A stretch of 64,000 nucleotides of DNA from JAGWRA01 sp035534615 (GTDB lineage Bacteria; Acidobacteriota; Vicinamibacteria; Vicinamibacterales; CAVVIG01): positions 58,691 through 122,690 of the forward strand of contig DATLRO010000101.1 of assembly GCA_035534615.1 (NCBI GenBank), written 5' to 3'. The position numbers and the translations under genes were made by a program. Below are positions 53,848-62,006 of this stretch, one piece after another. Within the stretch, counting starts at the first letter, position 1, and the number at the start of each line of letters is the position of its first letter. Below the pieces are notes generated by a model. The model was not told the origin of the DNA and did no database searches. It saw nothing but the letters and a program-made list of their open reading frames with translations.

Positions 53848-54690
53848 ATGAGCATCAGCCGCTCGGCCCGTGCCTCCGCGTACGTGGCCGCCGTCTTCCT
53901 CGTCGTCATGGCGGCACGTCCCGCCGCCGCCCAGTACGCCCCCCGCTACAGCCCGACGGGCGCCGGTAACGCCGCCACCGGTGAGACCTATCACGTCGAG
54001 GTGCAGGCCGGGTTGTGGGACCCGAGTCCGGACATGGTCTTCTCGAGCGAGGGGCTCGGCATCCTCCCGACCAGCATCAACGGCGTCACCGACCTCGGGT
54101 TCACGCAGACGCGCTTCCCGGATCTGCGGCTCGTGCTGCGGCCCGCCAAGAAGCACAAGTTCCTGATCTCGTACATCCCGATCAAGTACCAGGCGACGGC
54201 GACCCTGACGCGGGACATCGTGTTCAACGGCATCCGCTACAGCATCGGCGTGCCGGTGACGTCGACGCTCGACTGGAAGGCGTGGGAGTTCGGCTACGAG
54301 TACGATTTCCTGTACCGGCCCCGCTGGTTCGTCGGCGTGATTGCCGAGGCCAAGTACACGCAGGTGACCGCCACGCTCTCGAGCCCGATCGACACCGAGT
54401 ACACGCAGGCGAAAGCCCCCATCCCGGCCGTCGGCGGCATCGTGCGGGTCTACGTCCTGCCCAACATCTCGATCACCGGGAAGGCGACCGGCTTCAAGCT
54501 GCCCGGCAGCATCAGGAAGGGCGATTCCGGCCAGTACATCGACGTCGATGTCTACGGCACCCTGAATTTCACCGATCACATCGGGGCCATGGTCGGCTAT
54601 CACTCGCTGGACGTGCAGTACCAGGTGCAGAGCGACAGCGGGGACTTCACGCTGCGGGGGCTGTATTTCGGGGGCGTGGTGAGATTCTGA
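53848..54690 (+). CDS. putative outer-membrane beta-barrel protein
   Basis: This 280-residue exported protein has a signal peptide ending near AAAQ. Many amphipathic strands follow (YHVEVQAGLWDP, LRLVLRPAKKHKFLISYIPIKYQATATL, WEFGYEYDFLY, WFVGVIAEAKYTQVTATL, GGIVRVYVLPNISITGKATGF). It ends in GVVRF, a terminal phenylalanine after alternating residues, the signal recognised by the BAM complex. I cannot assign a family. It stands between cstA and the GT-C-like gene on the plus strand. Confidence 0.7.
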   Translation: MSISRSARASAYVAAVFLVVMAARPAAAQYAPRYSPTGAGNAATGETYHVEVQAGLWDPSPDMVFSSEGLGILPTSINGVTDLGFTQTRFPDLRLVLRPAKKHKFLISYIPIKYQATATLTRDIVFNGIRYSIGVPVTSTLDWKAWEFGYEYDFLYRPRWFVGVIAEAKYTQVTATLSSPIDTEYTQAKAPIPAVGGIVRVYVLPNISITGKATGFKLPGSIRKGDSGQYIDVDVYGTLNFTDHIGAMVGYHSLDVQYQVQSDSGDFTLRGLYFGGVVRF

Positions 54691-54745
54691 ACGGGATTCC
54701 GCCGTGCCGCTTGTCCTTGATGCCGTTTGCTTCTAACCTTGCGCC

Positions 54746-56362
54746 GTGCGCCGCCCCCGTGTTGCCGCCCTGCTCCTCTTCCTGTGCCTGGCCGTCCTCG
54801 AGACCTGGCCGCTGGCCGCCAACCCGGCGCATCTGTCCCGCAACGACAACGCCGACACCGTCCTGAACGAGTGGATCCTGGCGTGGGTCGCGCATCAGGC
54901 GCCGCGCCACCCGCTGCAGCTGTTCGACGCGAACATCTTCTACCCGGAGCCCCGCACGCTGGCGTTTTCCGAGAGCCTGATCACGCAGGGCGTGATGGGG
55001 ATTCCGCTGTTCGCGCTCGGCGCCTCGCCGGTGCTCGCCTACAACCTGCTGCTGATCCTCGGCTTCACGCTGACCGGCTGGGCCATGTGCCTCGTCGTGG
55101 CGCGCTGGACCGGCGACTGGATCGCCGGCATCGGCGCCGGCACGCTCATGGCGTTCAACGCCCATACCCTCACGCGCCTGCCCCACATGCAGGCGCAGCA
55201 CGTCGAATTCCTCCCGCTGGCGCTCCTGGCGCTCGACGCGCTGCTGCGCGAGCCGCGCGTCCGCCACGCCGTCTGGCTCGCCGTCTGGTTCACGCTGCAG
55301 TCGCTGGCGTCGAACTACCTGATGGTGTTCACCGCCACGGCGCTCGTCGTCGCGACGCTCGTCCGCCCCGAGGACTGGTGGGGCGGACGCCGGGCGTGGA
55401 CGCTCGCGCCGTACGCCGCGCTGGCCGCCGGGCTCGCCGGCCTGGCCCTCACGCCGTTCCTGCTGCCGTACCTCGAGGCCTATCGCGACCAGGGGCTGGT
55501 CCGATCGCTCGCCGAGGTGCGCCAGTTCTCGGCGTCGTGGCGCGACTACCTCACCACCCCGGCCCGGTTCAACTACTGGGCCTGGAGCCACCGCTTCTTC
55601 AGTTCGACCGGGCTGTTCCCCGGATTCGTCGGCCTCGCGCTGGTGGGGGTCGCCCTCTGGCAGGGCGTCGGGCTGCGGGACCGGCGGGCGCGCATGTGCC
55701 TCGCGTTCGGGATCGCGGGCGTCGTGCTGTCGTTCGGCCCGGCCGTGCCGGGCTACGCGCTGCTCTATCGCTGGCTGCCGCCGCTGCAGGGCATCCGCGG
55801 CGCCGCGCGCTTCGGCTACCTCGGGCTGGTCGCGGTCGCGGTGGTCGGCGGCTTCGGCCTGGCGGCGCTGCGCCGGCGGATTCCCGGCCGGCGGCTGCGC
55901 GCCGGCGTCTCGATGGCCGTGCTCGCGCTCCTGGTGCTCGAGCCGCTGTCGATCCCGATCGGCTACGCCCGGTTCGACGGCATCCCGCCGATTTACGCGA
56001 TGATCCGCCGCGTGCCGGGCGCGGTGGCGGTGGAGCTCCCGTTCTACCCGCCGCAGGATGTGTTCTACAACGCCGGCGCCGTGCTGGATTCGACCTTGAA
56101 CTGGAAGCCGCTCCTGAACGGCTACAGCGGCTTCGTCCCGGCCAGCTACAGCCGGCACTATGAGGAATTGCGCAGCTTCCCGAGTCCCGAGTCGATCGCC
56201 GCGCTGCGCGCCGCCGGCGTGACGCACATTTTCGTGCACTTCACGCAGTACTCCGATCAGGTGGCGCAGACGATCGTCCGCTCGCCGGCTTTGCAGGAAG
56301 TGGCGGCCGACCAGACGCTGGTGCTGTACCGGCTGCGGCCTGCCGCGACCGCGCGGCACTGA
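54746..56362 (+). CDS. polytopic membrane protein, GT-C glycosyltransferase-like
   Basis: This 538-residue protein starts at GTG 54746. It has about 10-12 membrane helices and a soluble C-terminal part. An acidic loop after the first helix (RNDNADTVLNEWILAWVAHQ) resembles the DxD/ExE catalytic loop of GT-C enzymes, and LFDANIFYPEPRTLAFSE follows. Such proteins usually transfer a sugar from a polyprenyl-phosphate carrier on the periplasmic side. The acceptor is unknown, and the family call is by topology and loop only. Confidence 0.6.
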   Translation: MRRPRVAALLLFLCLAVLETWPLAANPAHLSRNDNADTVLNEWILAWVAHQAPRHPLQLFDANIFYPEPRTLAFSESLITQGVMGIPLFALGASPVLAYNLLLILGFTLTGWAMCLVVARWTGDWIAGIGAGTLMAFNAHTLTRLPHMQAQHVEFLPLALLALDALLREPRVRHAVWLAVWFTLQSLASNYLMVFTATALVVATLVRPEDWWGGRRAWTLAPYAALAAGLAGLALTPFLLPYLEAYRDQGLVRSLAEVRQFSASWRDYLTTPARFNYWAWSHRFFSSTGLFPGFVGLALVGVALWQGVGLRDRRARMCLAFGIAGVVLSFGPAVPGYALLYRWLPPLQGIRGAARFGYLGLVAVAVVGGFGLAALRRRIPGRRLRAGVSMAVLALLVLEPLSIPIGYARFDGIPPIYAMIRRVPGAVAVELPFYPPQDVFYNAGAVLDSTLNWKPLLNGYSGFVPASYSRHYEELRSFPSPESIAALRAAGVTHIFVHFTQYSDQVAQTIVRSPALQEVAADQTLVLYRLRPAATARH

Positions 56363-56392
56363 ACTCGGGCGCTCAGGCGCTCGGGGTTGCCG

Positions 56393-58822
56393 TCACCGGT
56401 GGTGGTGGCGGACCGGACCCTTGCGTGGTCTGACTGGGCGGTGGACCCGCCGGACCGGCTTCCGCATCACCCGGCGCTCGCGGAGGAGCGCGTCCCGCCG
56501 CGCTTCCTCTCTCCGGCGCTCGGCCTTGACCGTCGCCTTCTCGACATCCCGCTCGTTGGCCGCGCTGGCAGCCATGGCGGACGCCTCGTGGCGGCCGCCG
56601 TACAGCCACCGGTAGTCGTCTGCCGTACCGAGGATCCGCTTGATGTAGTTCTGCGTCTCCGGGTACGGGATGTCTTCGACGAATTCGTCCCGGTCCAGGT
56701 TGAGCCCGCCTCGCTCCTGGATCCACTGGCTGACGCGGCTCTCGCCGGCGTTGTAGCCGGCCAGCGCGAAATGCACGCCGCCGAAGCGCTCGACGAGATC
56801 GGAGAAGTAGGCCATGCCGAGCCTGATGTTCACCGCCGGCGCCGTCAGCATCCGCGTCGAGAACCGGCCGACCCGCAGCACGCGGGCGTAGTGCCGCCCG
56901 GTCGACGGCAGCAGCTGCATCAGCCCGATCGCATCGGCCGACGACCGGATGGCCGGCTCGAAGGTCGATTCCTGGGCGATGAGCGCCGCCATCAGGTAGG
57001 GATCGAGATTGTGCGCCGCGGCGTAGCGCCGGATGAGCGGCCAGTAATCGAGCGGGAACAGCACTTCCAGGATGGCGCGCGGGAGCTGCTCGCCGCTGGC
57101 GGCGAGATATTGCGGATAGGCGCGCTTCATCGCGTTGATGCCTTCCCGCAGATGGCCCTCGCGGTTGCGCACCCAGCCGACGGTCGCCTCGATGGCCGGC
57201 GAGGGGCCCCACGCGCGCCTGGCGTAATGCAGCTCCTGCATCGCCTGCGCGTACAGGCCGACCGCCAGCAGCGCCTGGATCGTCGTGCCGGTCGGCGGCA
57301 GGGTGCGCGGCAGATCGCTGACCAGGTCGGCCGATTCCGCCCGCAGCCCGGCCGTGTCGCCGGACACCCGCTGCCATGCCGCCTGTCCGCCGAGCCGGTC
57401 CACCGCGCGGCGTCCGTAATAGGAGTTGAGATAGTCGGTCGCCGTCAGCGCGAAGCGGGCGTCGGCGAGCGGCTGATCCTTCAGCGCCTCGTACGCGCGG
57501 CCCGCCCAGTAGAGGTACGCCGGGCGGTAGTCGGACCGCGGGAACTGCGCGGCGGCGGCATCGAAGACCCTGGCCGTCTGGCCGTACAGGCCCTGCCGAT
57601 ACTCCGCCCATCCGACCTTCCAGGCCGCCCGTTCGGCGTGGGCGCCGGTCGGAAACCGGTCCAGCATCTGCCGGAAAACCGTCGTCGCGTCGTCGTCGTC
57701 GTTCTCGATGATGTAGTACGTGCCGAGGTCGTTGAGCGCCGACTCCACCCACGGGTTGTCGCCGAAGCGGCCGACCATGCCGCGCACGGTCGTCACGTAC
57801 TCGTCGCCCCGGTGGAGCCCGCGCAGCGCGGCCGCGTAGTAATAGGTCGCCTCGGCTTGGTGACTGCCGCGTTCGACGTACGGCTGAGCGTCCTCCCGCG
57901 CGAACGCGTAGTGCCGGAGGCGCACGTCGCAGGCGGCCAGCCGGATGAGCACCCCCTCGCGATCCTCGCCCATCGCGCGCGGGAGCATCGCGGCATACGC
58001 GTCCCGGGCCTCCTGGAACCGGCCGGCCTTGAACAGCGTGCCGGCGCGCGCCAGTTCCAGCCGCCGGCTCACGGCGTCGGCAAGTGCAGGCGCCCCGCGC
58101 AGGCCGGCCAGGTCCTTCCCGGCCTCGTCCGCCTCCTCCGTGAGCGGGTAATCGAAATAGACGCGCCGGAGCGCGTCCGCCGCCTGCGACACATCGCCGG
58201 CGCGGGCGGCGGCGCGGCCCATCCGGAGCAGCACCTCTTCAGGGTGCGTCGGGGACTGCTGAAGGAGCTGCTCGTAAATGGCGAGGGCGGCGGCGTTGTC
58301 GTTGGCCGCCTCCGCCGCCTGGGCTTCGGCCAGCGGCGCCGCCTCGGCCAGGTACCCGCTCGGCTGGCGGGCGGCCAGAGCGGCGAAGGTCTTCCGTGCC
58401 CGGTCGATCTGTTTCAGACCGACTTCGGCCAGCCCCGCGTAATACGTGGCGTAATCAGCGAGCGGCGTCCGTTGCAGGACCGGGCGGTCGAGCACTGCCA
58501 GCGCCGCCGGATATCTGGAGTCGGTTTCCGCCTTGATGCCGCGGGCAAGCTCTTCCAGGAGGCCGGCATCCGACGCGTCCCGGGCGCGTCGGCCTGGTAC
58601 CAGCCACAACTGCGAGAGTTCGCTCGAAACGGGCGGGTGCGCCGTTGGCGCCAGCGCCGGTCGGGCCGGGCTGCCGTCCGGACCGTCCGGCAGCGTCTGG
58701 GCGTACGGCCCGTGCCGCGATGTCAGGGTCAGCAGCAGCCCGACGACCAGCCCCCACCGGAACGGCCGGTGCCAGCGTCGCAGCCGATCGTGCAGGACTG
58801 CCGCGAGATCTGTCTTGCTCAC
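56393..58822 (-). CDS. soluble lytic murein transglycosylase (Slt70-like) with TPR-type superhelix
   Basis: This 809-residue exported enzyme cleaves glycan strands to anhydro-muropeptides. An N-terminal membrane/signal segment (FRWGLVVGLLLTL) and a proline/alanine linker precede a long TPR-like region, about residues 90-590. The LT domain follows, with catalytic Glu in AALIAQESTFEPAIRS and then SADAIGLMQLLPSTG, AVNIRLGMAYFSDL and ALAGYNAGESRV. A strongly basic C-terminal tail is unusual. It starts at GTG 58822, overlapping the GAF gene stop (GTGA); GAGGGGAG lies upstream. Confidence 0.92.
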   Translation of the reverse strand: MSKTDLAAVLHDRLRRWHRPFRWGLVVGLLLTLTSRHGPYAQTLPDGPDGSPARPALAPTAHPPVSSELSQLWLVPGRRARDASDAGLLEELARGIKAETDSRYPAALAVLDRPVLQRTPLADYATYYAGLAEVGLKQIDRARKTFAALAARQPSGYLAEAAPLAEAQAAEAANDNAAALAIYEQLLQQSPTHPEEVLLRMGRAAARAGDVSQAADALRRVYFDYPLTEEADEAGKDLAGLRGAPALADAVSRRLELARAGTLFKAGRFQEARDAYAAMLPRAMGEDREGVLIRLAACDVRLRHYAFAREDAQPYVERGSHQAEATYYYAAALRGLHRGDEYVTTVRGMVGRFGDNPWVESALNDLGTYYIIENDDDDATTVFRQMLDRFPTGAHAERAAWKVGWAEYRQGLYGQTARVFDAAAAQFPRSDYRPAYLYWAGRAYEALKDQPLADARFALTATDYLNSYYGRRAVDRLGGQAAWQRVSGDTAGLRAESADLVSDLPRTLPPTGTTIQALLAVGLYAQAMQELHYARRAWGPSPAIEATVGWVRNREGHLREGINAMKRAYPQYLAASGEQLPRAILEVLFPLDYWPLIRRYAAAHNLDPYLMAALIAQESTFEPAIRSSADAIGLMQLLPSTGRHYARVLRVGRFSTRMLTAPAVNIRLGMAYFSDLVERFGGVHFALAGYNAGESRVSQWIQERGGLNLDRDEFVEDIPYPETQNYIKRILGTADDYRWLYGGRHEASAMAASAANERDVEKATVKAERRREEARRDALLRERRVMRKPVRRVHRPVRPRKGPVRHHHR

Positions 58823-59715
58823 TTCTGCGCCGCTCCCCTCGATGTGTCGTCCCCCAAGGGGCGTGCCCGTCCGGGATAATCGGCACCGGCGGCCCACTTC
58901 TTCGCTCCGGCTGCTCGATCCGCCGGCCCCCGGCCCGCATCCCGGTAACGGGGCGAAGCAAACTCTGCGCCGTCGGCCCGCGGTCCGCCCTGCCGGGCCA
59001 GCCGGGCGGCCGTCATCGTCTCGAGGCACCGGCTGGTGTGCCGGGCCAGGATTTCGAGCAGATCGGGCCAGGCCGCAGGCGCTTGTGCGGGCGCCTCTCC
59101 CATCGTATCGGCATAAAGGACGGCGACCACCTTCTGGTCGATCTCGAGTGGAAGGGCCAGGCCGGCCCGCTCCGCGGCCAGGATCACGAACGGCGGCGCC
59201 GGAATGTCCGGCGCGGTCTTCACCGCTTGCCGCGCGTGAACCGCCTTGCCGACGACGTTCGAGTCGTCCAGCGGGAGATCGACCAGATGAGCCGCTGACG
59301 TCTGGGCGCCGAAGCCTGCGACCCGCCAGACCCGCAGGTGCTGGCGGCGGACGATGAGGAGTGCCGCCCGACCGGCTTCCCTCGCGGCGCCGGCGAGCAG
59401 CACGTCGAGCAGCTGGGACAGGGAGGGGCAGACGTCGAGCGCCCGGATGGCGCCGAGCAGGCGAATGAGCCCCGCCAGCCACTCCTGGCGTTCTTCGAGG
59501 CGGGCGGCCGAAACGCCTGCAGTAAACGATTCCGAGAGTTGCGCTTCGGTCGCGAGCCGCGCATCGGCGGCGGCGCGGCTGCGGTGGGCGCCGGTCGCCA
59601 GGCCGGTCAGCGCGTTCTGGATGTCGGCTTCGATTTGCCCGCAAAGCCGCTCGGCGAGGGCGTCGAGTGCCCCACCGAGGCTGGCTTCGAACGACGTAGT
59701 GCGGACGTCCGTCAT
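58819..59715 (-). CDS. GAF-domain protein
   Basis: This 298-residue protein has a long alpha-helical N-terminus (about 1-95) and a GAF-like sensor domain, about 100-255 (LDVCPSLSQLLDVLLAGAAREAGRAALLIVRRQHLRVWRVAGF, VVGKAVHARQAVKTAPD, LALPLEIDQKVVAVLYADTM). A disordered, charged tail follows. No output domain is present. It is translationally coupled to the lytic transglycosylase, so it may sense a small ligand or stress for wall turnover, but this is inferred from position. I chose ATG 59715 over the upstream in-frame ATG at 59835, which precedes the promoter. Confidence 0.75.
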   Translation of the reverse strand: MTDVRTTSFEASLGGALDALAERLCGQIEADIQNALTGLATGAHRSRAAADARLATEAQLSESFTAGVSAARLEERQEWLAGLIRLLGAIRALDVCPSLSQLLDVLLAGAAREAGRAALLIVRRQHLRVWRVAGFGAQTSAAHLVDLPLDDSNVVGKAVHARQAVKTAPDIPAPPFVILAAERAGLALPLEIDQKVVAVLYADTMGEAPAQAPAAWPDLLEILARHTSRCLETMTAARLARQGGPRADGAEFASPRYRDAGRGPADRAAGAKKWAAGADYPGRARPLGDDTSRGAAQK

Positions 59716-59745
59716 GCCGGCGTCGTCGTGAAGGAACTGAGCGGC

Positions 59746-59774
59746 ATTATGCGGGGAGTGATCGGGCAAGTCAA
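59746..59774 (-). promoter_or_regulatory. sigma-70-type promoter of the GAF/transglycosylase operon
   Basis: On the minus strand TTGACT (59774-59769), a 17-base spacer and CATAAT (59751-59746) lie 31 bases before the GAF ATG. The match is good for a vegetative promoter. It diverges from the tmRNA promoter. Confidence 0.65.
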
Positions 59775-59834
59775 GGCTGTCGGGGCCAGAAAGTCCTCTG
59801 CTGGCTTGCAGTTCGGGCAAACAGCCGAAGCTCA

Positions 59835-59843
59835 TGGTAAGAT
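59835..59843 (+). promoter_or_regulatory. extended -10 promoter of tmRNA
   Basis: TGGTAAGAT (59835-59843) is a TGn-extended -10, about 32 bases before the mature tmRNA 5' end. The leader would be trimmed by RNase P. No -35 at 17 bases is obvious. Confidence 0.45.
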
Positions 59844-59874
59844 GGAGGAGTCAGTCGCGGCATGTGACTCTTGT

Positions 59875-60229
59875 GGGGGCGTTCTGGCTTCGACGGGGGT
59901 ACAGAGTCGCGGGATGCATGCCGAGCCCCATCGACTCGTAAATCCGGTGGAACACAACGTAACTGCGAACACGCAGCTCGCTCTCGCTGCTTAACTAACA
60001 GCGACGTCCACCCCGTTCTGGCCTGCAAGGCGGGACTGGATGTCATCATGGCAGGCTAGCTTTCACTGGCGGTTCCGACGGGTGAGAGCGAATTTTCATC
60101 GGGACTAGTCGGCGGCGGTTTTTAGTCGCTTTTTCCACGCCGCCGGCGAAATTTTAAAAGCGGACACGCATGTAGAGTCCTGCGAGGAAGTGCTTTCGGA
60201 CGCGGGTTCGACTCCCGCCGCCTCCACCA
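59875..60229 (+). ncRNA. ssrA: transfer-messenger RNA (tmRNA), tag ANTQLALAA
   Basis: tmRNA rescues stalled ribosomes and adds a degradation tag. The 5' GGGGGCG pairs with the 3' CGCCTCC, followed by A and an encoded CCA (60227-60229). The T arm reads GCGGGTTCGACTCCCGC. The tag frame GCG AAC ACG CAG CTC GCT CTC GCT GCT TAA at 59965-59994 gives ANTQLALAA, close to the ANTQFAYAA-type tags I recall in Acidobacteria. The length of 355 nt is standard and one-piece. A tandem palindromic repeat begins at the next base. Confidence 0.96.
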
Positions 60230-60551
60230 TTCGACTCGGGCGCTTCGCGCCCTCGCTCATGGCAAGCCACCCGACTCGCGCCCGAGTCGAATGCCCTGAA
60301 CGAGCCTATGAATCGAAGGCGAGTCGAAGGGCGTGGCCTTCCCCGCCGCTTCGCGCCCTCGCTCATGGCAAGCCACCCGACTCGCGCCCGGGTCGAATGC
60401 CCTGAGCGAGCCTATGAATCGAAGGCGAGTCGAAGGGCCTGGCCTTCCCCGCCGCTTCGCGCCCTCGCTCATGGCAAGCCCCCCGACTCGCGCCCGAGTC
60501 GAATGCCCTGAGCGAGCCTATGAATCGAAGGCGAGTCGAAGGGCCTTCTCT
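60230..60551. repeat. 106-bp tandem palindromic repeat after tmRNA (about 2.9 copies)
   Basis: Units start at 60242, 60348 and 60454, exactly 106 bases apart. The third is cut short near 60551. Each contains GCTTCGCGCCCTCGCTCATGG, the hairpin CGACTCG/CGAGTCG, TGCCCTGA(G/A)CGAG and GGCGAGTCGAAGG. Copies differ at only a few bases, so amplification is recent. The whole array begins with TTCGACTCG directly after the tmRNA CCA, the same entry point as the single copy after tRNA-Val. All reading frames through it are artefacts. Confidence 0.9.
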
Positions 60552-60979
60552 TCTCCTTGGTTCCCCCTTTCCTGTTGCCGACGACGATGACATCGTCGTC
60601 GGACCATGCCCTACGTCTACATCACCCGCCTTGAGCGCGGCGGCAGCCTTCCGGCCCAGCGACTGCATCGCCGCCCCGCGCGTTTGCGCCTGCTCCTGGT
60701 ATGACCTGATCGCCTCTTGGCCGGTGGCGATGGCCTGGGACTGCTGCGCCGAGGGATGCTCGGCCCGGGGAACGGCGGCCCGCATCACGCGCAGATAGAA
60801 CGCGACATCTGCCGAGGTCATGGGAACGGGGCCGGAGTTCAGCGCCTCGCTGGAGCTGACACCGGCCAGCTCCGGCGCCGAGAGTCTCGGGCGCTGGGCG
60901 GAGGGCGCGGGCGACGGCGCGCCATGGGAGCAGCCGATGCCATACGCATACGACCAGCCCGAAACACGCCAGGCGTCTG
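60552..60979 (-). pseudogene. decayed or truncated ORF, possibly a lipoprotein
   Basis: A minus-strand frame reads GCSHGAPSPAPSAQRPRLSAPELAG, then MTSADVAFYLRVMRAAVPRAEHPSAQQSQAIATGQEAIRSYQEQ. Composition suggests real coding sequence with a Cys after a small residue, as in a lipoprotein. A hydrophobic signal-like stretch (LACFGLVVCVW) lies in another frame just upstream, implying a frameshift. No good start exists. The C-terminus runs straight into the tandem repeat, which seems to have replaced it. The family is not recognised. Confidence 0.4.
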
Positions 60980-61699
60980 TCAGAAGGTCGTGAGCTTGGT
61001 GATCTGCGCGCAATGGCCGGCCGAGATCGTCGGCAGCGGCGTGCCTTCCGGCGCGAACGCCCAATGGCCGGTAAGATGGCGGACGTCTTTGCCCCGCTTG
61101 TGCGTGACGTTAACCATGCCGCAAACGGCCGACCCGGCATGCACGGGCGCATTGAAATTGAGGAAGTCACCGAAGGCCGCGGTGCCGGATTTGGGCGAGG
61201 CGCACTTTCCCGAGGCGGTGAACTTTCCCGACCATCCGCCCACCCACCAGCTATAACTCGACGTGCCGATTGTCAGGAAATCGCTGGTGGAACCCGCGCC
61301 GCTGCCGGAGCGCTCTCCGTGGCCGCAGGCATTGCCGCCGAACCAGTGCTCATTTCTCGCCCCGCGCGCCTGGCTGGTCCCCTTGTACCAGAAGGTATAG
61401 CCATCATGACCCTTGCGGGCGGAATCGAACACGAACGTGGCGATGCCGCCTTCGGTCAGCCTAGTATGGCCCACGCCAGCTTCGTCGTCTGTATAGGTGA
61501 TGCTGTAGGTCCCGACGAATTTCTCCGCCGGCGGAGCCGGCGCCGAGTCGGGCGCAGACGCGCTGACCGGAGCGGGCGCGGACGACGGCGCGGGCGCCGG
61601 CGCGCCGCCGTTCCCGTGCGAGGCGCGCGTACACCCGACAGCGCCGGCCACCGCGACGCCGAGAGCGAGGAGAAAAAGGCGAGCGCGGAGAGAAGCCAT
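60980..61699 (-). CDS. hypothetical lipoprotein
   Basis: This 239-residue protein has a clear lipoprotein signal ending AGAVGC (Cys at residue 23). A low-complexity Ala/Pro/Ser linker (about residues 30-58) leads to a globular domain starting EKFVGTYSITYTDDEAGVGHTRLTEGGIATFVF, with several Trp/Gly turns and paired cysteines. I do not know the family. It lies in the accessory region between the repeat array and the IS21 element. The decayed ORF after its stop has a similar Ala/Pro/Ser linker, so the two may be related or in one operon. Confidence 0.65.
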   Translation of the reverse strand: MASLRARLFLLALGVAVAGAVGCTRASHGNGGAPAPAPSSAPAPVSASAPDSAPAPPAEKFVGTYSITYTDDEAGVGHTRLTEGGIATFVFDSARKGHDGYTFWYKGTSQARGARNEHWFGGNACGHGERSGSGAGSTSDFLTIGTSSYSWWVGGWSGKFTASGKCASPKSGTAAFGDFLNFNAPVHAGSAVCGMVNVTHKRGKDVRHLTGHWAFAPEGTPLPTISAGHCAQITKLTTF

Positions 61700-61857
61700 A
61701 CAGGTCGACTAATCGAGCTTCACAAACTCGACGCGACAGTTCAGGTTCAGACTCCGTTTAGGGGGAAGTTACTACACCACGGGGCGGAAGGCAAGCGGCG
61801 CGTGGCGACGGTAGTGGTCTAGTTTACTGGACCACTGCCCCTCGCCGTGGTCCACGG
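61700..61857. other. intergenic stretch upstream of the lipoprotein
   Basis: This short GC-poorer region (GACTAATCGAGCTTCACAAACT...GGTCTAGTTTACTGG) contains no gene or hairpin that I can support. It separates the lipoprotein start from the zinc-finger-like fragment. Confidence 0.4.
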
Positions 61858-61962
61858 TATGTGTTCCAGTGTTTGTACTGCCGCAAGCGTTTCGAGCACT
61901 CCACGAACAACCTGGCCCGACGGGCGCATAAAGACAAGGGCGGAGGTGTAGAGCGACAGTGA
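61858..61962 (+). pseudogene. zinc-finger-like fragment truncated at the IS21 left end
   Basis: The frame reads YVFQCLYCRKRFEHSTNNLARR and then AHKDKGGGVERQ before a TGA. CxxC plus F, L and a downstream His resemble a C2H2-type or zinc-ribbon finger. The stop codon TGA is the first three bases of the IS21 terminal sequence TGATATTGACCCCCT. The original gene probably continued and was interrupted. There is no convincing start (GTG 61861 is possible), so it may already be decayed upstream. Confidence 0.35.
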
Positions 61963-62006
61963 TATTGACCCCCTCACGACACTAATTCTGACCCCCTGGA
62001 GGAGGG

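Noticed and set aside
60230..60551. CRISPR array
   Set aside because: The repeats are contiguous 106-bp tandem units with no unique spacers between them, and no cas genes are present.
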